From Massilia sp. UBA2604 (GTDB taxonomy: Bacteria; Pseudomonadota; Gammaproteobacteria; Burkholderiales; Burkholderiaceae_D), in the NCBI GenBank assembly GCA_002339265.1, contig DDKG01000260.1:1-23286 (forward strand): 23,286 nucleotides of DNA, in the 5' to 3' direction. The position numbers were made by a program, and so were the translations under genes. This document shows positions 14,201 to 21,788 of the stretch, piece after piece. Each line of letters opens with the position of its first letter. Within the stretch, counting starts at the first letter, position 1. The notes under the pieces were generated by a model. It was not told where the DNA came from. It saw nothing but the letters and a program-made list of their open reading frames with translations, and searched no databases.

Positions 14201-17200
14201 CCCGATGAAGCGTGCGCGGCTCGTTTCCACGCTCGGCTGCCCCGCCGTTTCGCGCACCGTCATGCGGTGCACGACCACGGGCGCGCTTGGCGCGCTCAGG
14301 CACAGCAGGCTGTCGGCGGCCGCGTCGAATTCGACCCGGATGCCGCTGCGGCCGCCCTCTGCCAAAGGCGGCCCGGCCATTGCCACGCAGCCCGTCAGCT
14401 CCAGGGTGCGCGCTTCAGAGGCGCGATTGACGATGCGGATGCGGCGCAGCTCGACGTCGTCGCCAGGTGCCACCACCGCATCGGTGCGCATCTCGATGCC
14501 GTGGTCCACCCGGCGCAGGCTGGCCCGCCCTTCGGCCAGCACCGCCTCGACCTCGTCGGGCGCCGGCGCTCCCGGCAGCACGACGTTGGCCCAGGTGGCG
14601 CCGCTGGCGGTGTCGCGCACGTGAACGGCCAGGCCGGTCTCGCCGGCGCCGGCGCGCGTCAGCGCGGTTCCCTCCCAGCGGCTGGCGCCGGCGCCCGTGC
14701 TGTCGACGATCAGGTGGTAGCGCCCATTCGACAGCAGCTGCACTTCGGGCAGCGGCGACGCGTCCGGCTCGAGCGCACGCGCATAGGGACGGGTCGCCGC
14801 GATGCCATCCGGCGCTGAGCCGGCGTCGTAGCGCAACGGCCGCTCGGCGCCGCCTGCCGGCGTCGCCTCTTGCAGCAGGCCGAACGCGGCGCGCAATTGG
14901 GGATCGCGCGCGAAGCGGCGCTGCATCGGCTCGCCCTGCAGGTGGCGCGCCAGCGCCAGCAGGGTCGTGGCCTGGTGGCGCGCGAGCTGGGCCCGCACCA
15001 CCGCCTGCCGTTCGCCCTGCGGCAGGCGGGCCGGCGCATAGTCGAGCGCCTCGTGGAAGCCGGTTTCGCCCAGCAGACCCTGATCCGCCATGCGGCGCAG
15101 ATTGGCCGCCGCCAGCGCCGGCGTTACGGCCAGCGCCAGCGCGGCGCCATGGGGCGCGGCGACCAGGTCGTCGCCCGCGCGCCGCTGCAGGCTTGCTGCG
15201 GGCAAGCCGAAGCGCTGCACGCGGTAGCGCGCCGCCGCATCGACCGCATTGCAGCCCGATTCCGTATAACCCCACAACAGCCCGCGGCCCCTGGCATGCG
15301 CCGCCTGCAGGCGCGCCACCGCCCGGCCAGCGTCGTCCAGCAGAGTGTCGCGCCACGACGGCATCACGAGCTGCGGCGCCAGATAATCCGCCAGCGCCCC
15401 CGTACGCGACAGCAGCAGTGCGCCCGCCCCCGTCATGCGCAAGGGCCGGCCGAGCGACCACCAGTGCGGCTGCGGCAGCTGGCCCTGGGCGACGGCGGCG
15501 AAGCTGGCCATGCGCGCCTCGGACGCCAGCAGGTCGCAGCTGTCGCCATCCAGGCGCCCGCCGCGTCCCTCGCGCACGTGACAGCCCGCGGCCAGCAGGC
15601 CCGTGGCCGGGTCGACCAGCGCGCCGAAATCCATGCGCGCAGCTTCGCGCGCCTGTGCAGCCAGGGCCGCGATCTGGTCCATGCGTTCGCGCGCAAGGCC
15701 GCGCCCCTGTGCGACCAGCTGTGCCAGGCCCTCGTTGCCGTTCGACGGTTCGAGCGCGGCCAGTTCGCGCAAGGTCGGGATCCGGGTCAGGCTGGCGTCG
15801 AGCACGTATTCCTGCACCGCGCGGGTCCAAGGCGTGAGCGCATGCAGGTCGTCCAGCTGCGCCGCGCACTGGCGCGCCAGACGCGCCGTCCAGCCGCGCA
15901 GCGCGGGGTCGCTGTCGCCTGGCAGGCCGGCGTCCAGCTCGGCCGCCCTGGCGGCGACCGTACGCAGGCAGTCGGCCAGGCCCGGCAAGGTATCGGTGGC
16001 GCGGCAGCGGCCCGGCGCCAGCGATTCGTCCAGCGCGTCCAATGCCGGTAGCAGGCCGGGATGGGCATGCTCGCGCACCACCAGCACGGTAGCGCGGATG
16101 CCGTCCAGCGCGGCGCCGTCGACGATCGGCCGGTCCGGCAATTCATCCAGGCCGGCGGCGAAGGTGCGCAGCGCCAGCACCAGGCCGCCACTGGCCGCGG
16201 TGTCGACATGGGCCGGTTCGACGGGAGTGAGCCTGATGCCGTTGTACCACCCGAAGGGGTGGCCATGCCAGCGTTCCAGCAGCGCCATCGAGGCCAGCGC
16301 CTGCTCGCTGCGCGCGAGCAGGCCGCCCAGCGGCAGATAGCCGAAGTCGCGTGCGCTGAGGGTAGCCAGCAGGGTCAAGCCCATGCTGCCGGGCGACACC
16401 CGCTCGTCGACCGTATGTTCGGAATGTTCGAATACCGCTTCCGGCGCCAGGCCGTGCTTGCCCGCGCCATGCTGTTCGAAGAAAGCCCAGCTGCGGCGCG
16501 CCAGCGTGCGGAGGAAACGGGTCTGCCCTTTCGCCAGGCGCATGCCGCGCCGCGACGGCTGGCTGACCCACCAGGCCAGCACCGGCGACAGGAACCACAC
16601 CAGCAGCAGCGGCGCCGTCGCGAACAGCGCATACGGGTTGGCGAAGGTCAGCAGCACCGCGGCGCCGACCGCCAGCAGCGGCGCGAACCACATCGTGCGC
16701 CAGTTGTTTTCCAGCGCGCTGCTGGCGCGCGCCAGCGCCGAGGGGCGCTGCTCGAGCAGCTTGCGCCGGCTCACGTCGCGCCGCCACAGGCCGCGCACGA
16801 CCGCGTCGGCATCCATCCAGGCCCGGTGCGGCAGGAAGGCCAGCGCCAGCGCGGCGCGCACCAGGGTCGTGCGTGCGCCGCGCGCCCAGGCGTCCAGGTG
16901 CTGGCGCAGCGGCGCGCTGGCCGCGCGGCCGGCCAACGCAATCAGCATGTCGAGCAGCGCCGGCAGCCAGAGCGGCGCCAGGATGGCCGCGGTCCAGAAC
17001 ACGGGAGCGGCCAGCAGGCTCCAGCTCAGCACGAGCAGCGCGATCGAGGCCGGCGCGGCCAGGCTGCCGGCCATGGCGCCGAACAGGCGCCGGCGCACCC
17101 GCGGCGCACGCAGGCGATCGGCGCCGCGGCCCAGGCGGCGCGCTTCCTGCCAGGCGGCGCGCAGGGTGCGATGGCGGCGCAGCACGTGCTCGCCATAACT

Positions 17201-19291
17201 GCCCGGATGCGCGGCATCGAGCACCAGGTCGCTCACGCGTGCGGCGCGCAGGCGGTCTTCCTCGACCGCGCCAGGTTGCGCCCGGCCCTCGTCGCGCAGC
17301 TCCAGGCCCATCGCGCGGCGCCAGGCATCGACGTCGTAGATGGCGGCCAAGCCATGTCCGCCATCACGCCACAGGCGCTGGTAGCGCATGGCGCCGCGGC
17401 CCGGCAAGGACGTCGTGAGCTGCGGCAGCAGCATCGCATGGCCTTCCAGCACGCGGCCCGCTTCGTCCTGCAGCGGGCGGTGGAGCGGGTGCGCCATCGC
17501 CGCCACCAGGCTACGCGCGGCGTCGCGCGGCAGGCCGATGTCCGCATCGAGCGCGATCACGTAACGCATTTCGGCCGCGCCGCCCAGGTTGCCGGCGGCG
17601 AGGACGAAGCGTTCGCGCACGCCGCACAGCCAGGCATTCAGGTCGGCCAGCTGGCCGCGCCGCCGTTCGCGGCCGATCCAGGCCTGCTGGTCTTCGCTCC
17701 AGGTGCGTGGGCGCGCCAGCAGCATGAAGGGACCATCCTGTTGCGCTCCATACTTGCGGTTCAGTTCCTCGATCCTGCTGCCCGCCTGTTCCAGCAGCGC
17801 GGCGTCGAGCGGCAGCGTGGCTTCAGGCGCATCAGGCAGGTCGAGCAGCAGGCAGAAACGCAGGTGCGGATCGCGGTTGCCGAGATAGCGCACCTCGAGG
17901 TCCTCGCACAGGGCCGTGAGCTGAGCGCCGTCGGCCGGCTGCGCGGACACGGCCACCAGCGTGCGCGCATCCTCGGGAATACCGGCCGAGACGTCCATGC
18001 GCGGGGTGATCTGAGGCTGGACCAGCCAGCGCCGCGCCATGCCCACCAGGGCCTGCGCCAGGGCGCCGGCGACCGGCAGCGCCAGGATGCCCATCAGGAC
18101 CAGCAGCAGCGGCCCGGCGCCGCCCTGCCAGGCGTGGACCAGGCCTGCGCCGGTGAACAGCAGGGCCAGCGCCACCGTGGCGCCCGTATGCATGCCGCTG
18201 GCAGCGCGCGCACGCGACGCCCGTCCGCGCCCTCCGCGCAGCCTGGCCTCGAGCGTCGCCAGGCCAGGACCGGCCAGGTAGTAGCCCACATGACGGATGC
18301 GCGTATCGAGCCCGCCCTCGCCCGGGGCGCGGTTGATGCCGGCCAGCGCGAGCGCCTCCTGCGCCACCGCGGCCTCGCTCACGCCGAGGGTGCGCGCCAG
18401 GCGCGCGACCGTATGGCGGTAGCGGTCGCGGGTGGCGCCGTCCATGCGCGCATAACTGCCGTCCGGATCGTCGCGCAGCAGCGCATCGACCACGCCCAGG
18501 CGCTCGGCGAAGGCGCGCCAGTCGACGCCGCCCAGCGCGCGCAGGCTGGCCAGCGCGTTGCCGGCCGTGACGCCGTCCTGCGCCTGGTCGCTGCGCTCGT
18601 CCTGCATCAAGCCGGCGATGCTGCCCTGCCCATCCGCCAGGCGCGCATCGAGCCAGTCCGATACCTGGGCCAGCGGCGCGCCGCGGCCCTGCAGGCGGCG
18701 CGCCAGTTCGACGACGAAAGCGCCATGGTCCGCGTCCGCGCTGCGCGCCATGTCGGCGAACAGCAGCACCAGGTCGCCCGGACGGGCCTCGGCGGTGTCG
18801 AGGAAGCGCGCGGCCCAGGCGGCGGCGCGTTCGCGCCCGGCGCAGGCATGCGCGGCGCCCGCGGCCAGGCTGGCCAGCCGGTCGATCAGCGCGAGACGCA
18901 GCAGCACGGGCAGCGCATCGAGTTCGGCGACGCGCAGCGGCGCAGCTTCCTGGCTGGCGGCGAGGACGCGCGCCAGTTCTTCGGTGTCGACGGCGCCGTC
19001 GGCGCGCGCCACCGCGTCGGCCACCAGACCCCGGATGCGCGCGCCACCATCCCCGGCCATGCGCAAGCTGGCGGCGACCTGCCGCGACTGCGCGCGCGCC
19101 AGCCGCAGCTGGGTGTCGAGCAGGTGGTAGCCATCGAGCAGGCGCGCGCCGGCCGGCGGCAGTTCGAACCCGGCGCGCATGGCGCGATCGAGCGCATCGC
19201 AGGAACGAACGATGGCCTCCGCATTCGCGGCCAGCAGCGCCACCATGGTGGTGGCGCCGGCGCCGTGCGGCGCATGCTGCCCGGCGGGCAT
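11213..19291 (-). CDS. Giant NdvB/ChvB-like cyclic beta-glucan synthase-related protein with degenerate catalytic motifs
   Basis: About 2,692 residues, near the 2,800-2,900 of cyclic beta-1,2-glucan synthases, inner-membrane enzymes that polymerise UDP-glucose and trim the chain by phosphorolysis. The order matches: N-terminal LLDGYHLLDTQLR; membrane helices near 368-425; GT84-like region with DADIGLPRDAARS (D582, D584) and AAMAHPLHRP; membrane helices near 740-800 and 875-930; glycoamylase-like region (SMGLTLLATLSARDFGYLPL, LLWGYTESGCNAVD near 1341); GH94-like sandwich and catalytic barrel (EVQLLSNGRYHL near 1514, NDGFGSIVSERGHAVSWSGE near 2000, VEDFLWLPYALTRYL near 2334). Expected HRWxRGDWQ reads HRTLRAAWQ, and GDWNDG reads AGRLHDEG (D2399). 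The ATG at 19291 is preferred; a GTG at 19363 would add 24 residues. It may be an inactive or altered-specificity homologue. Confidence 0.85.
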   Translation of the reverse strand: MPAGQHAPHGAGATTMVALLAANAEAIVRSCDALDRAMRAGFELPPAGARLLDGYHLLDTQLRLARAQSRQVAASLRMAGDGGARIRGLVADAVARADGAVDTEELARVLAASQEAAPLRVAELDALPVLLRLALIDRLASLAAGAAHACAGRERAAAWAARFLDTAEARPGDLVLLFADMARSADADHGAFVVELARRLQGRGAPLAQVSDWLDARLADGQGSIAGLMQDERSDQAQDGVTAGNALASLRALGGVDWRAFAERLGVVDALLRDDPDGSYARMDGATRDRYRHTVARLARTLGVSEAAVAQEALALAGINRAPGEGGLDTRIRHVGYYLAGPGLATLEARLRGGRGRASRARAASGMHTGATVALALLFTGAGLVHAWQGGAGPLLLVLMGILALPVAGALAQALVGMARRWLVQPQITPRMDVSAGIPEDARTLVAVSAQPADGAQLTALCEDLEVRYLGNRDPHLRFCLLLDLPDAPEATLPLDAALLEQAGSRIEELNRKYGAQQDGPFMLLARPRTWSEDQQAWIGRERRRGQLADLNAWLCGVRERFVLAAGNLGGAAEMRYVIALDADIGLPRDAARSLVAAMAHPLHRPLQDEAGRVLEGHAMLLPQLTTSLPGRGAMRYQRLWRDGGHGLAAIYDVDAWRRAMGLELRDEGRAQPGAVEEDRLRAARVSDLVLDAAHPGSYGEHVLRRHRTLRAAWQEARRLGRGADRLRAPRVRRRLFGAMAGSLAAPASIALLVLSWSLLAAPVFWTAAILAPLWLPALLDMLIALAGRAASAPLRQHLDAWARGARTTLVRAALALAFLPHRAWMDADAVVRGLWRRDVSRRKLLEQRPSALARASSALENNWRTMWFAPLLAVGAAVLLTFANPYALFATAPLLLVWFLSPVLAWWVSQPSRRGMRLAKGQTRFLRTLARRSWAFFEQHGAGKHGLAPEAVFEHSEHTVDERVSPGSMGLTLLATLSARDFGYLPLGGLLARSEQALASMALLERWHGHPFGWYNGIRLTPVEPAHVDTAASGGLVLALRTFAAGLDELPDRPIVDGAALDGIRATVLVVREHAHPGLLPALDALDESLAPGRCRATDTLPGLADCLRTVAARAAELDAGLPGDSDPALRGWTARLARQCAAQLDDLHALTPWTRAVQEYVLDASLTRIPTLRELAALEPSNGNEGLAQLVAQGRGLARERMDQIAALAAQAREAARMDFGALVDPATGLLAAGCHVREGRGGRLDGDSCDLLASEARMASFAAVAQGQLPQPHWWSLGRPLRMTGAGALLLSRTGALADYLAPQLVMPSWRDTLLDDAGRAVARLQAAHARGRGLLWGYTESGCNAVDAAARYRVQRFGLPAASLQRRAGDDLVAAPHGAALALAVTPALAAANLRRMADQGLLGETGFHEALDYAPARLPQGERQAVVRAQLARHQATTLLALARHLQGEPMQRRFARDPQLRAAFGLLQEATPAGGAERPLRYDAGSAPDGIAATRPYARALEPDASPLPEVQLLSNGRYHLIVDSTGAGASRWEGTALTRAGAGETGLAVHVRDTASGATWANVVLPGAPAPDEVEAVLAEGRASLRRVDHGIEMRTDAVVAPGDDVELRRIRIVNRASEARTLELTGCVAMAGPPLAEGGRSGIRVEFDAAADSLLCLSAPSAPVVVHRMTVRETAGQPSVETSRARFIGRGHDLHRPAAVMKGGALPGLDPEPDEALLALRRTVTLAPQQEVTVDLVLGAASSRALARELAARYGVAHEVDHAIEAAWTLAQAELRRGELGEADAQLINRLAGCLLQPTLGLRADPAVIARNQRGRADLQAYGVQGDLPLLLLQLGEGPDTGLARQLLQAHGYWREHGLAVDLLVLCDSRAAREALMHLAMPLVDPSSFDQPGGLHLHLKEDVPHEDRILLRSAASVLLSSERGDLADQLRRAGRAGSAVMPPFAATAPAQAWSAAPMTDAAPIGGFTPDGREYVVHSSPGIAAPGAPWINLLANDGFGSIVSERGHAVSWSGERATRLTAGDEEAIAPQGGEAFYLRDEDSGAVWSPTPWPAPSPEPYTTRHGIGYSMFEHRVHGIHSVLRCFVAQDAPLKYSVLRLRNDSDAPRRLSATGYVEWLLDDAQTPPGLQVVTGRDLASGALLARNAFGAGFDDKVAFFHVDAEQVAVTCDRQEFIGRLGAIARPAALERTGLSGAAGAGFDPCAALQAGVTLAPGAECELVFVLGVAGPGSLDASAVVQRHGTALAAAAAWQRLRDWWDVTLGAVTVHTPDPVFDLRVNAWLPYQALGAMMGERDPALRLQSALACAHARPELLREALLRAAPAFTKDSVVEDFLWLPYALTRYLTVTDDHALLSVRLSEHDDLYQHCVHGLRGCLRFGPRGLPPAAGRLHDEGVPGRVESVRLGFFMVAVLQRFAEVADRRGDFGFATTCRGAALALRAQCEEHGWDGDWYRWTWLDSSNALGSIANAACRVELSTQCWALEAGAAQGPQALRAAVQRLRTDGALPRCEPPVDGAWSERVTSSPGQDHRATAWAAAGFARLGDTGSAWQLAHLLDPQAHGDGPPYLMSGGLRTIAPHAGRAIGGFATSSAAWTWLLLVEALLGLERHGGALRLRPRLAPGWNGFSLRYRHHGAFYEITVRATEGPEEMLLDGQPCPDWTIALRDDRRDHKVELRVARTPGAPEA

Positions 19292-19470
19292 CTTGTCGTT
19301 CTCAACTTTCAACGGGAACCTCGGGACGGAGGCGTGCGCGGCGACCGCCGGAGGACGGGACACCCCGGGGGCTAATCAGGGCAAGAGACCAGGCAAACAA
19401 TGCTGGGCGCGCACGGCTGACTCCATGCTAGGGAAAGAGCTGGAAAGTTACCGTGCGCTGGCGTACACAC

Positions 19471-19495
19471 ACCGCCTGCCGGGCTGGCAGGCGGT
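19471..19495 (-). terminator. Strong GC hairpin after the desulfurase gene
   Basis: A perfect 10-base stem, ACCGCCTGCC (19471-19480) and GGCAGGCGGT (19486-19495), with a 5-base loop. It begins 10 bases after the cysteine desulfurase stop in that gene's direction. The bases that follow are GTGTGTG rather than a T run, so it may be Rho-assisted or only stabilise the transcript end. It separates the desulfurase from the giant gene, which then needs its own promoter within 19292-19470; I saw no clear promoter there. Confidence 0.55.
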
Positions 19496-19505
19496 CAGGG
19501 ACGAC

Positions 19506-21056
19506 TCAGATGGCGAGCGCGAATCCGCCGGCCAGCGAGCAGGCGCGCGGATGGCCCAGCGCGCGCAGGGTACGCGCGGCGCGGGCGCTGCGTGCGCCGC
19601 TGCGGCACACGAACAGCAAGGGACGGGCGTCGGCGCCCAGCCAGGCGGCGGCGTGTTCGCTCACGCTCGCCAGCGGCACGTTGAGCGCCATGCGGCCGTG
19701 CAGTTCCACCTGGCCGGCGACGCTGTGTTCGCGCGCCTCGCGCACGTCGACCACGATGGCGTCGGGATGGGCCGCCAGCCAGCCGCGGACCGCGATGGCG
19801 TCGAGCTCCATGCCCGCATCCAGCGCGGCGTCGGGCTGCATCGCCTCGGCTTGCGCCGTCGCCGTGGGCACGGCCAGCGCCGCCCCGCAGCGCGCGATGC
19901 GCTCGCACGCCAGCGCGATTGCCGCGTCGTCCGGCAGCAGCCCGATCGACAGGCGCACCGCCGACGCGCTGCGCCAGGCCGGCAAATCCATCGCGTCGAG
20001 CACATAGCTCGGCGCCGCCTTCGACGCGGCGCAGGCCGAACCGGCGCTGACACGCATGCCGGCTGCATCGAACAGGTCGAGCAGCTCGGCGCTGGCGACG
20101 CCGGGAACCGAGAAATTGAGCGTGGTGGGCAATGCATATGCCAGCGGCGCATTGAACACGATGCCGGGGAAGGCGCCGGTCAAGGCGTCGATCAGGCGCG
20201 CACGGCAAGCCCGCAGCGCTTCATGGTCAAGGAAGGTGTTGCCGCGCTCCAGCGCTTCCAGCACCGCGCCCAGCGCGGCGATGCCGGCCATGTTCTCGGT
20301 GCCGGAGCGCTGGCTGTCTTCTTGCCCGCCGCCGCAGATCAGCGGCGTGAATGGCGCGCCTTCGCGCACGTACAGCATGCCGATACCTTTCGGCGCATGC
20401 AGCTTGTGGCCGGAGAACGGCGCGTAGTCGATGCGGCTCGCGCCCAGCTGCAGCGGCAGCTTGCCGAGCGCCTGCACGCAATCGACCATCCACAGCGCCG
20501 GGCTGGCCGTCTCGTTCAATACCGCTGCGATGCCGTCCAGGTCGGACACCACGCCGGTCTCGTTGTTGGCGGCCATGGTGCAGACGAAGGCGAGGCGCGG
20601 CGCCAGCGCGCGCAGCACGTCCAGGCGGTGACGGCCGTCGCCGTCGACCGGCAGCACGCGCAATTCGAGACCGGTGCCCAGCAGCCGGTTCCAGTGCGCC
20701 AGGCTTTCGGACACCGCCTTGTGCTCGGTGGCGCCGACCAGCACGATGTTTGCAAACCCGTCGCCGTGGGCTTCGCCGCGCGCGCGCCGTTCGCGCACCG
20801 CGCACAGCGCCGACAGCACCGCGGTCTGGATGCCCTCGGTGGCGCCGCTGTTGAACATCAGCCGTCCACTCGGCGCACCCAGCACGCGCCGTGCGCAGGC
20901 GCGCGCGCCCTCGCGCAGCGCGCGTGCGCGCAGCCCGCTCGCATGGCTGCTGCTCGGATTGCCGTAGCAGTCCTGCAGCGCGGCCATGGCGGCGGCCGTG
21001 GCGGCGGGCAGTATCGGCGAAGTCGCGTTGGCGTCGAGGTAGATTTCAGTGATCAT
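19506..21056 (-). CDS. Cysteine desulfurase fused to a C-terminal rhodanese domain
   Basis: A PLP enzyme of the NifS/IscS class (516 residues) that takes sulfur from cysteine, leaving alanine, joined to a rhodanese sulfur carrier. Seen: IYLDANATSP and GNPSSSHASG at the N-terminus, SGATEGIQ (70-77), TEHKAV with H112, AANNETG (163-168), VDCVQALGK (D192, Q195), PLP lysine K218 in FSGHKLHAPKG, RSGTEN (250-255) and the mobile-loop cysteine C342 in SAGSACAAS. From about 415 a rhodanese domain follows: IVVDVREAREHSVAG (434-448) and CRSGARS with catalytic C484. The fusion would let persulfide pass from C342 to C484 within one chain. It is divergent from a DecR-like regulator, which points to cysteine-responsive control. 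The Shine-Dalgarno is weak. The sulfur acceptor is unknown; no Isc or Suf genes are in the window. Confidence 0.93.
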   Translation of the reverse strand: MITEIYLDANATSPILPAATAAAMAALQDCYGNPSSSHASGLRARALREGARACARRVLGAPSGRLMFNSGATEGIQTAVLSALCAVRERRARGEAHGDGFANIVLVGATEHKAVSESLAHWNRLLGTGLELRVLPVDGDGRHRLDVLRALAPRLAFVCTMAANNETGVVSDLDGIAAVLNETASPALWMVDCVQALGKLPLQLGASRIDYAPFSGHKLHAPKGIGMLYVREGAPFTPLICGGGQEDSQRSGTENMAGIAALGAVLEALERGNTFLDHEALRACRARLIDALTGAFPGIVFNAPLAYALPTTLNFSVPGVASAELLDLFDAAGMRVSAGSACAASKAAPSYVLDAMDLPAWRSASAVRLSIGLLPDDAAIALACERIARCGAALAVPTATAQAEAMQPDAALDAGMELDAIAVRGWLAAHPDAIVVDVREAREHSVAGQVELHGRMALNVPLASVSEHAAAWLGADARPLLFVCRSGARSARAARTLRALGHPRACSLAGGFALAI

Positions 21057-21076
21057 GGATTAGCTGCCAAAAACAT
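21053..21076 (-). promoter_or_regulatory. Possible 7-codon leader frame overlapping the desulfurase start
   Basis: Just after the leader hairpin, ATG at 21076 opens a 7-codon frame (MFLAANP) whose TGA overlaps the desulfurase ATG as ATGA. This could couple translation, or be chance in a short AT-rich leader. It contains no cysteine codon, so a cysteine-starvation attenuator is not indicated. Confidence 0.2.
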
Positions 21077-21101
21077 AAAAAAAGGTGTCGCACAACACCT
21101 T
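21077..21101 (-). terminator. Terminator-like hairpin in the desulfurase leader
   Basis: A perfect 7-base stem, AAGGTGT (21082-21088) and ACACCTT (21095-21101), with a 6-base loop. Read on the minus strand it is followed by an uninterrupted run of seven T including two from the stem. It lies 26-45 bases before the desulfurase start, so a desulfurase transcript begun upstream would cross it. This placement suggests an attenuator. On the + strand it precedes the Lrp gene and has A residues before the stem but no T run after it. Confidence 0.5.
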
Positions 21102-21173
21102 ATTGTCCAGTAATATGGTACGGAACTGCGCCGATCGAAACGTCCCAAATATCTCGATTTATGGGCTGTTAAT

Positions 21174-21187
21174 AGAATAATTATTCT
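21174..21187. promoter_or_regulatory. Perfect AT-rich palindrome, candidate Lrp-family operator
   Basis: AGAATAATTATTCT is a perfect 14-base palindrome 21 bases before the Lrp-like start. With its flank (TAG...CTT) it resembles the known Lrp consensus YAGHAWATTWTDCTR apart from one extra central base. TATAAA directly follows at 21188-21193 and could be the -10 of the regulator's promoter, in which case the palindrome fills the -35/-10 spacer. Binding here would allow autoregulation and control of the divergent desulfurase. Confidence 0.6.
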
Positions 21188-21208
21188 TATAAACAAGCTT
21201 TACGGAAT

Positions 21209-21694
21209 ATGAACTCACTCGACAAGTTTGATTGTGCGATTCTCGCCGCCCTGCAGGCGGATGCAACCCTCTCCATCTCCGGCCTGAGCGAAAAGGTCGG
21301 CCTCTCGAGCACACCTTGCTGGAAGCGCGTCAAGCGCCTCGAGGAAGAAGGCTATATCGAAAGCCGCGTCAGCATCGTCAACCGCCAGAAGGTCGGCTTG
21401 CCGGTCACCGTCTTCGTCAGCATCAAGACCACCGAGCACGACGAAAAATGGCTGGCGCGCTTTGCCGCGGCCGTGGTGGCCCTGCCCGAAGTGCTGGAGT
21501 TCCACCGCATGAGCGGCGACGTCGATTACCTTCTCAAGGTCGTCACCACCGACATCGCCGGCTACGACCGCTTCTATAAAAAGCTGATCAAGGCCGCGCG
21601 CCTGACCGGCGTGTCGTCCGCCTTCTCGATGGAACAGATCAAGTCGACCACCGCCCTGCCGCTCGAACTGATCTCGCACGGCGTGCCGGCCTGA
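21209..21694 (+). CDS. Lrp/AsnC-family regulator, DecR-like
   Basis: A 161-residue cytoplasmic regulator with an N-terminal HTH (LDKFDCAILAALQADATLSI, then GLSSTPCWKRVKRLEEEGYI at 31-50) and a C-terminal RAM ligand-binding domain (VTVFVSIKT, FHRMSGDVDYLLKVV at 98-112, FYKKLI, SSAFSMEQIKSTTALPLE). Several segments closely parallel what I recall of E. coli DecR (YbaO), the cysteine-responsive activator of a cysteine desulfidase operon, especially TPCWKR..RLE, the SGDVDYLL region and SSxFxMEQIKxTTxLPxE. The gene is divergent from the cysteine desulfurase-rhodanese gene with a palindrome between, which fits local control of cysteine breakdown or sulfur use. The start at 21209 has only a short GGA Shine-Dalgarno. 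Lrp membership is firm; the cysteine ligand is inferred. Confidence 0.92.
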   Translation: MNSLDKFDCAILAALQADATLSISGLSEKVGLSSTPCWKRVKRLEEEGYIESRVSIVNRQKVGLPVTVFVSIKTTEHDEKWLARFAAAVVALPEVLEFHRMSGDVDYLLKVVTTDIAGYDRFYKKLIKAARLTGVSSAFSMEQIKSTTALPLELISHGVPA

Positions 21695-21761
21695 GGCTAT
21701 TCGGAGTCTTTACGCTGTCAGCCGCGCTTTCGTCCGGCGTGCGATCGTGCGATGATGGCGG

Positions 21762-21777
21762 CCGTTGACATCAACGG
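21762..21777 (+). promoter_or_regulatory. Inverted repeat overlapping the ribosome site of the binding-protein gene
   Basis: CCGTTGA (21762-21768) and TCAACGG (21771-21777) form a near-perfect palindrome; as RNA it would fold into a 6-base stem with an ACAT loop. Its right arm supplies the GG of the GGAG Shine-Dalgarno (21776-21779) that serves the ATG at 21789, so folding would hide part of the ribosome site. Alternatively it is a repressor site. A direct repeat TGCGAT precedes it. Confidence 0.4.
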
Positions 21778-21788
21778 AGACCAAGGGA

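Noticed and set aside
11213..19291. Giant gene as a decaying pseudogene
   Set aside because: The frame is uninterrupted over 8 kb, with conserved domain order and a coupled downstream gene, so motif loss alone does not indicate decay.
16061..19375. A 1,104-codon open frame on + opposite the giant NdvB-like gene
   Set aside because: It is antisense to a protein with clear domain motifs; its translation is rich in Arg, Gln, His and Ala, typical of the complement of GC-rich coding DNA. Similar frames at 13034-14818, 11537-12982, 6838-8787 and 5219-7045 were rejected for the same reason.
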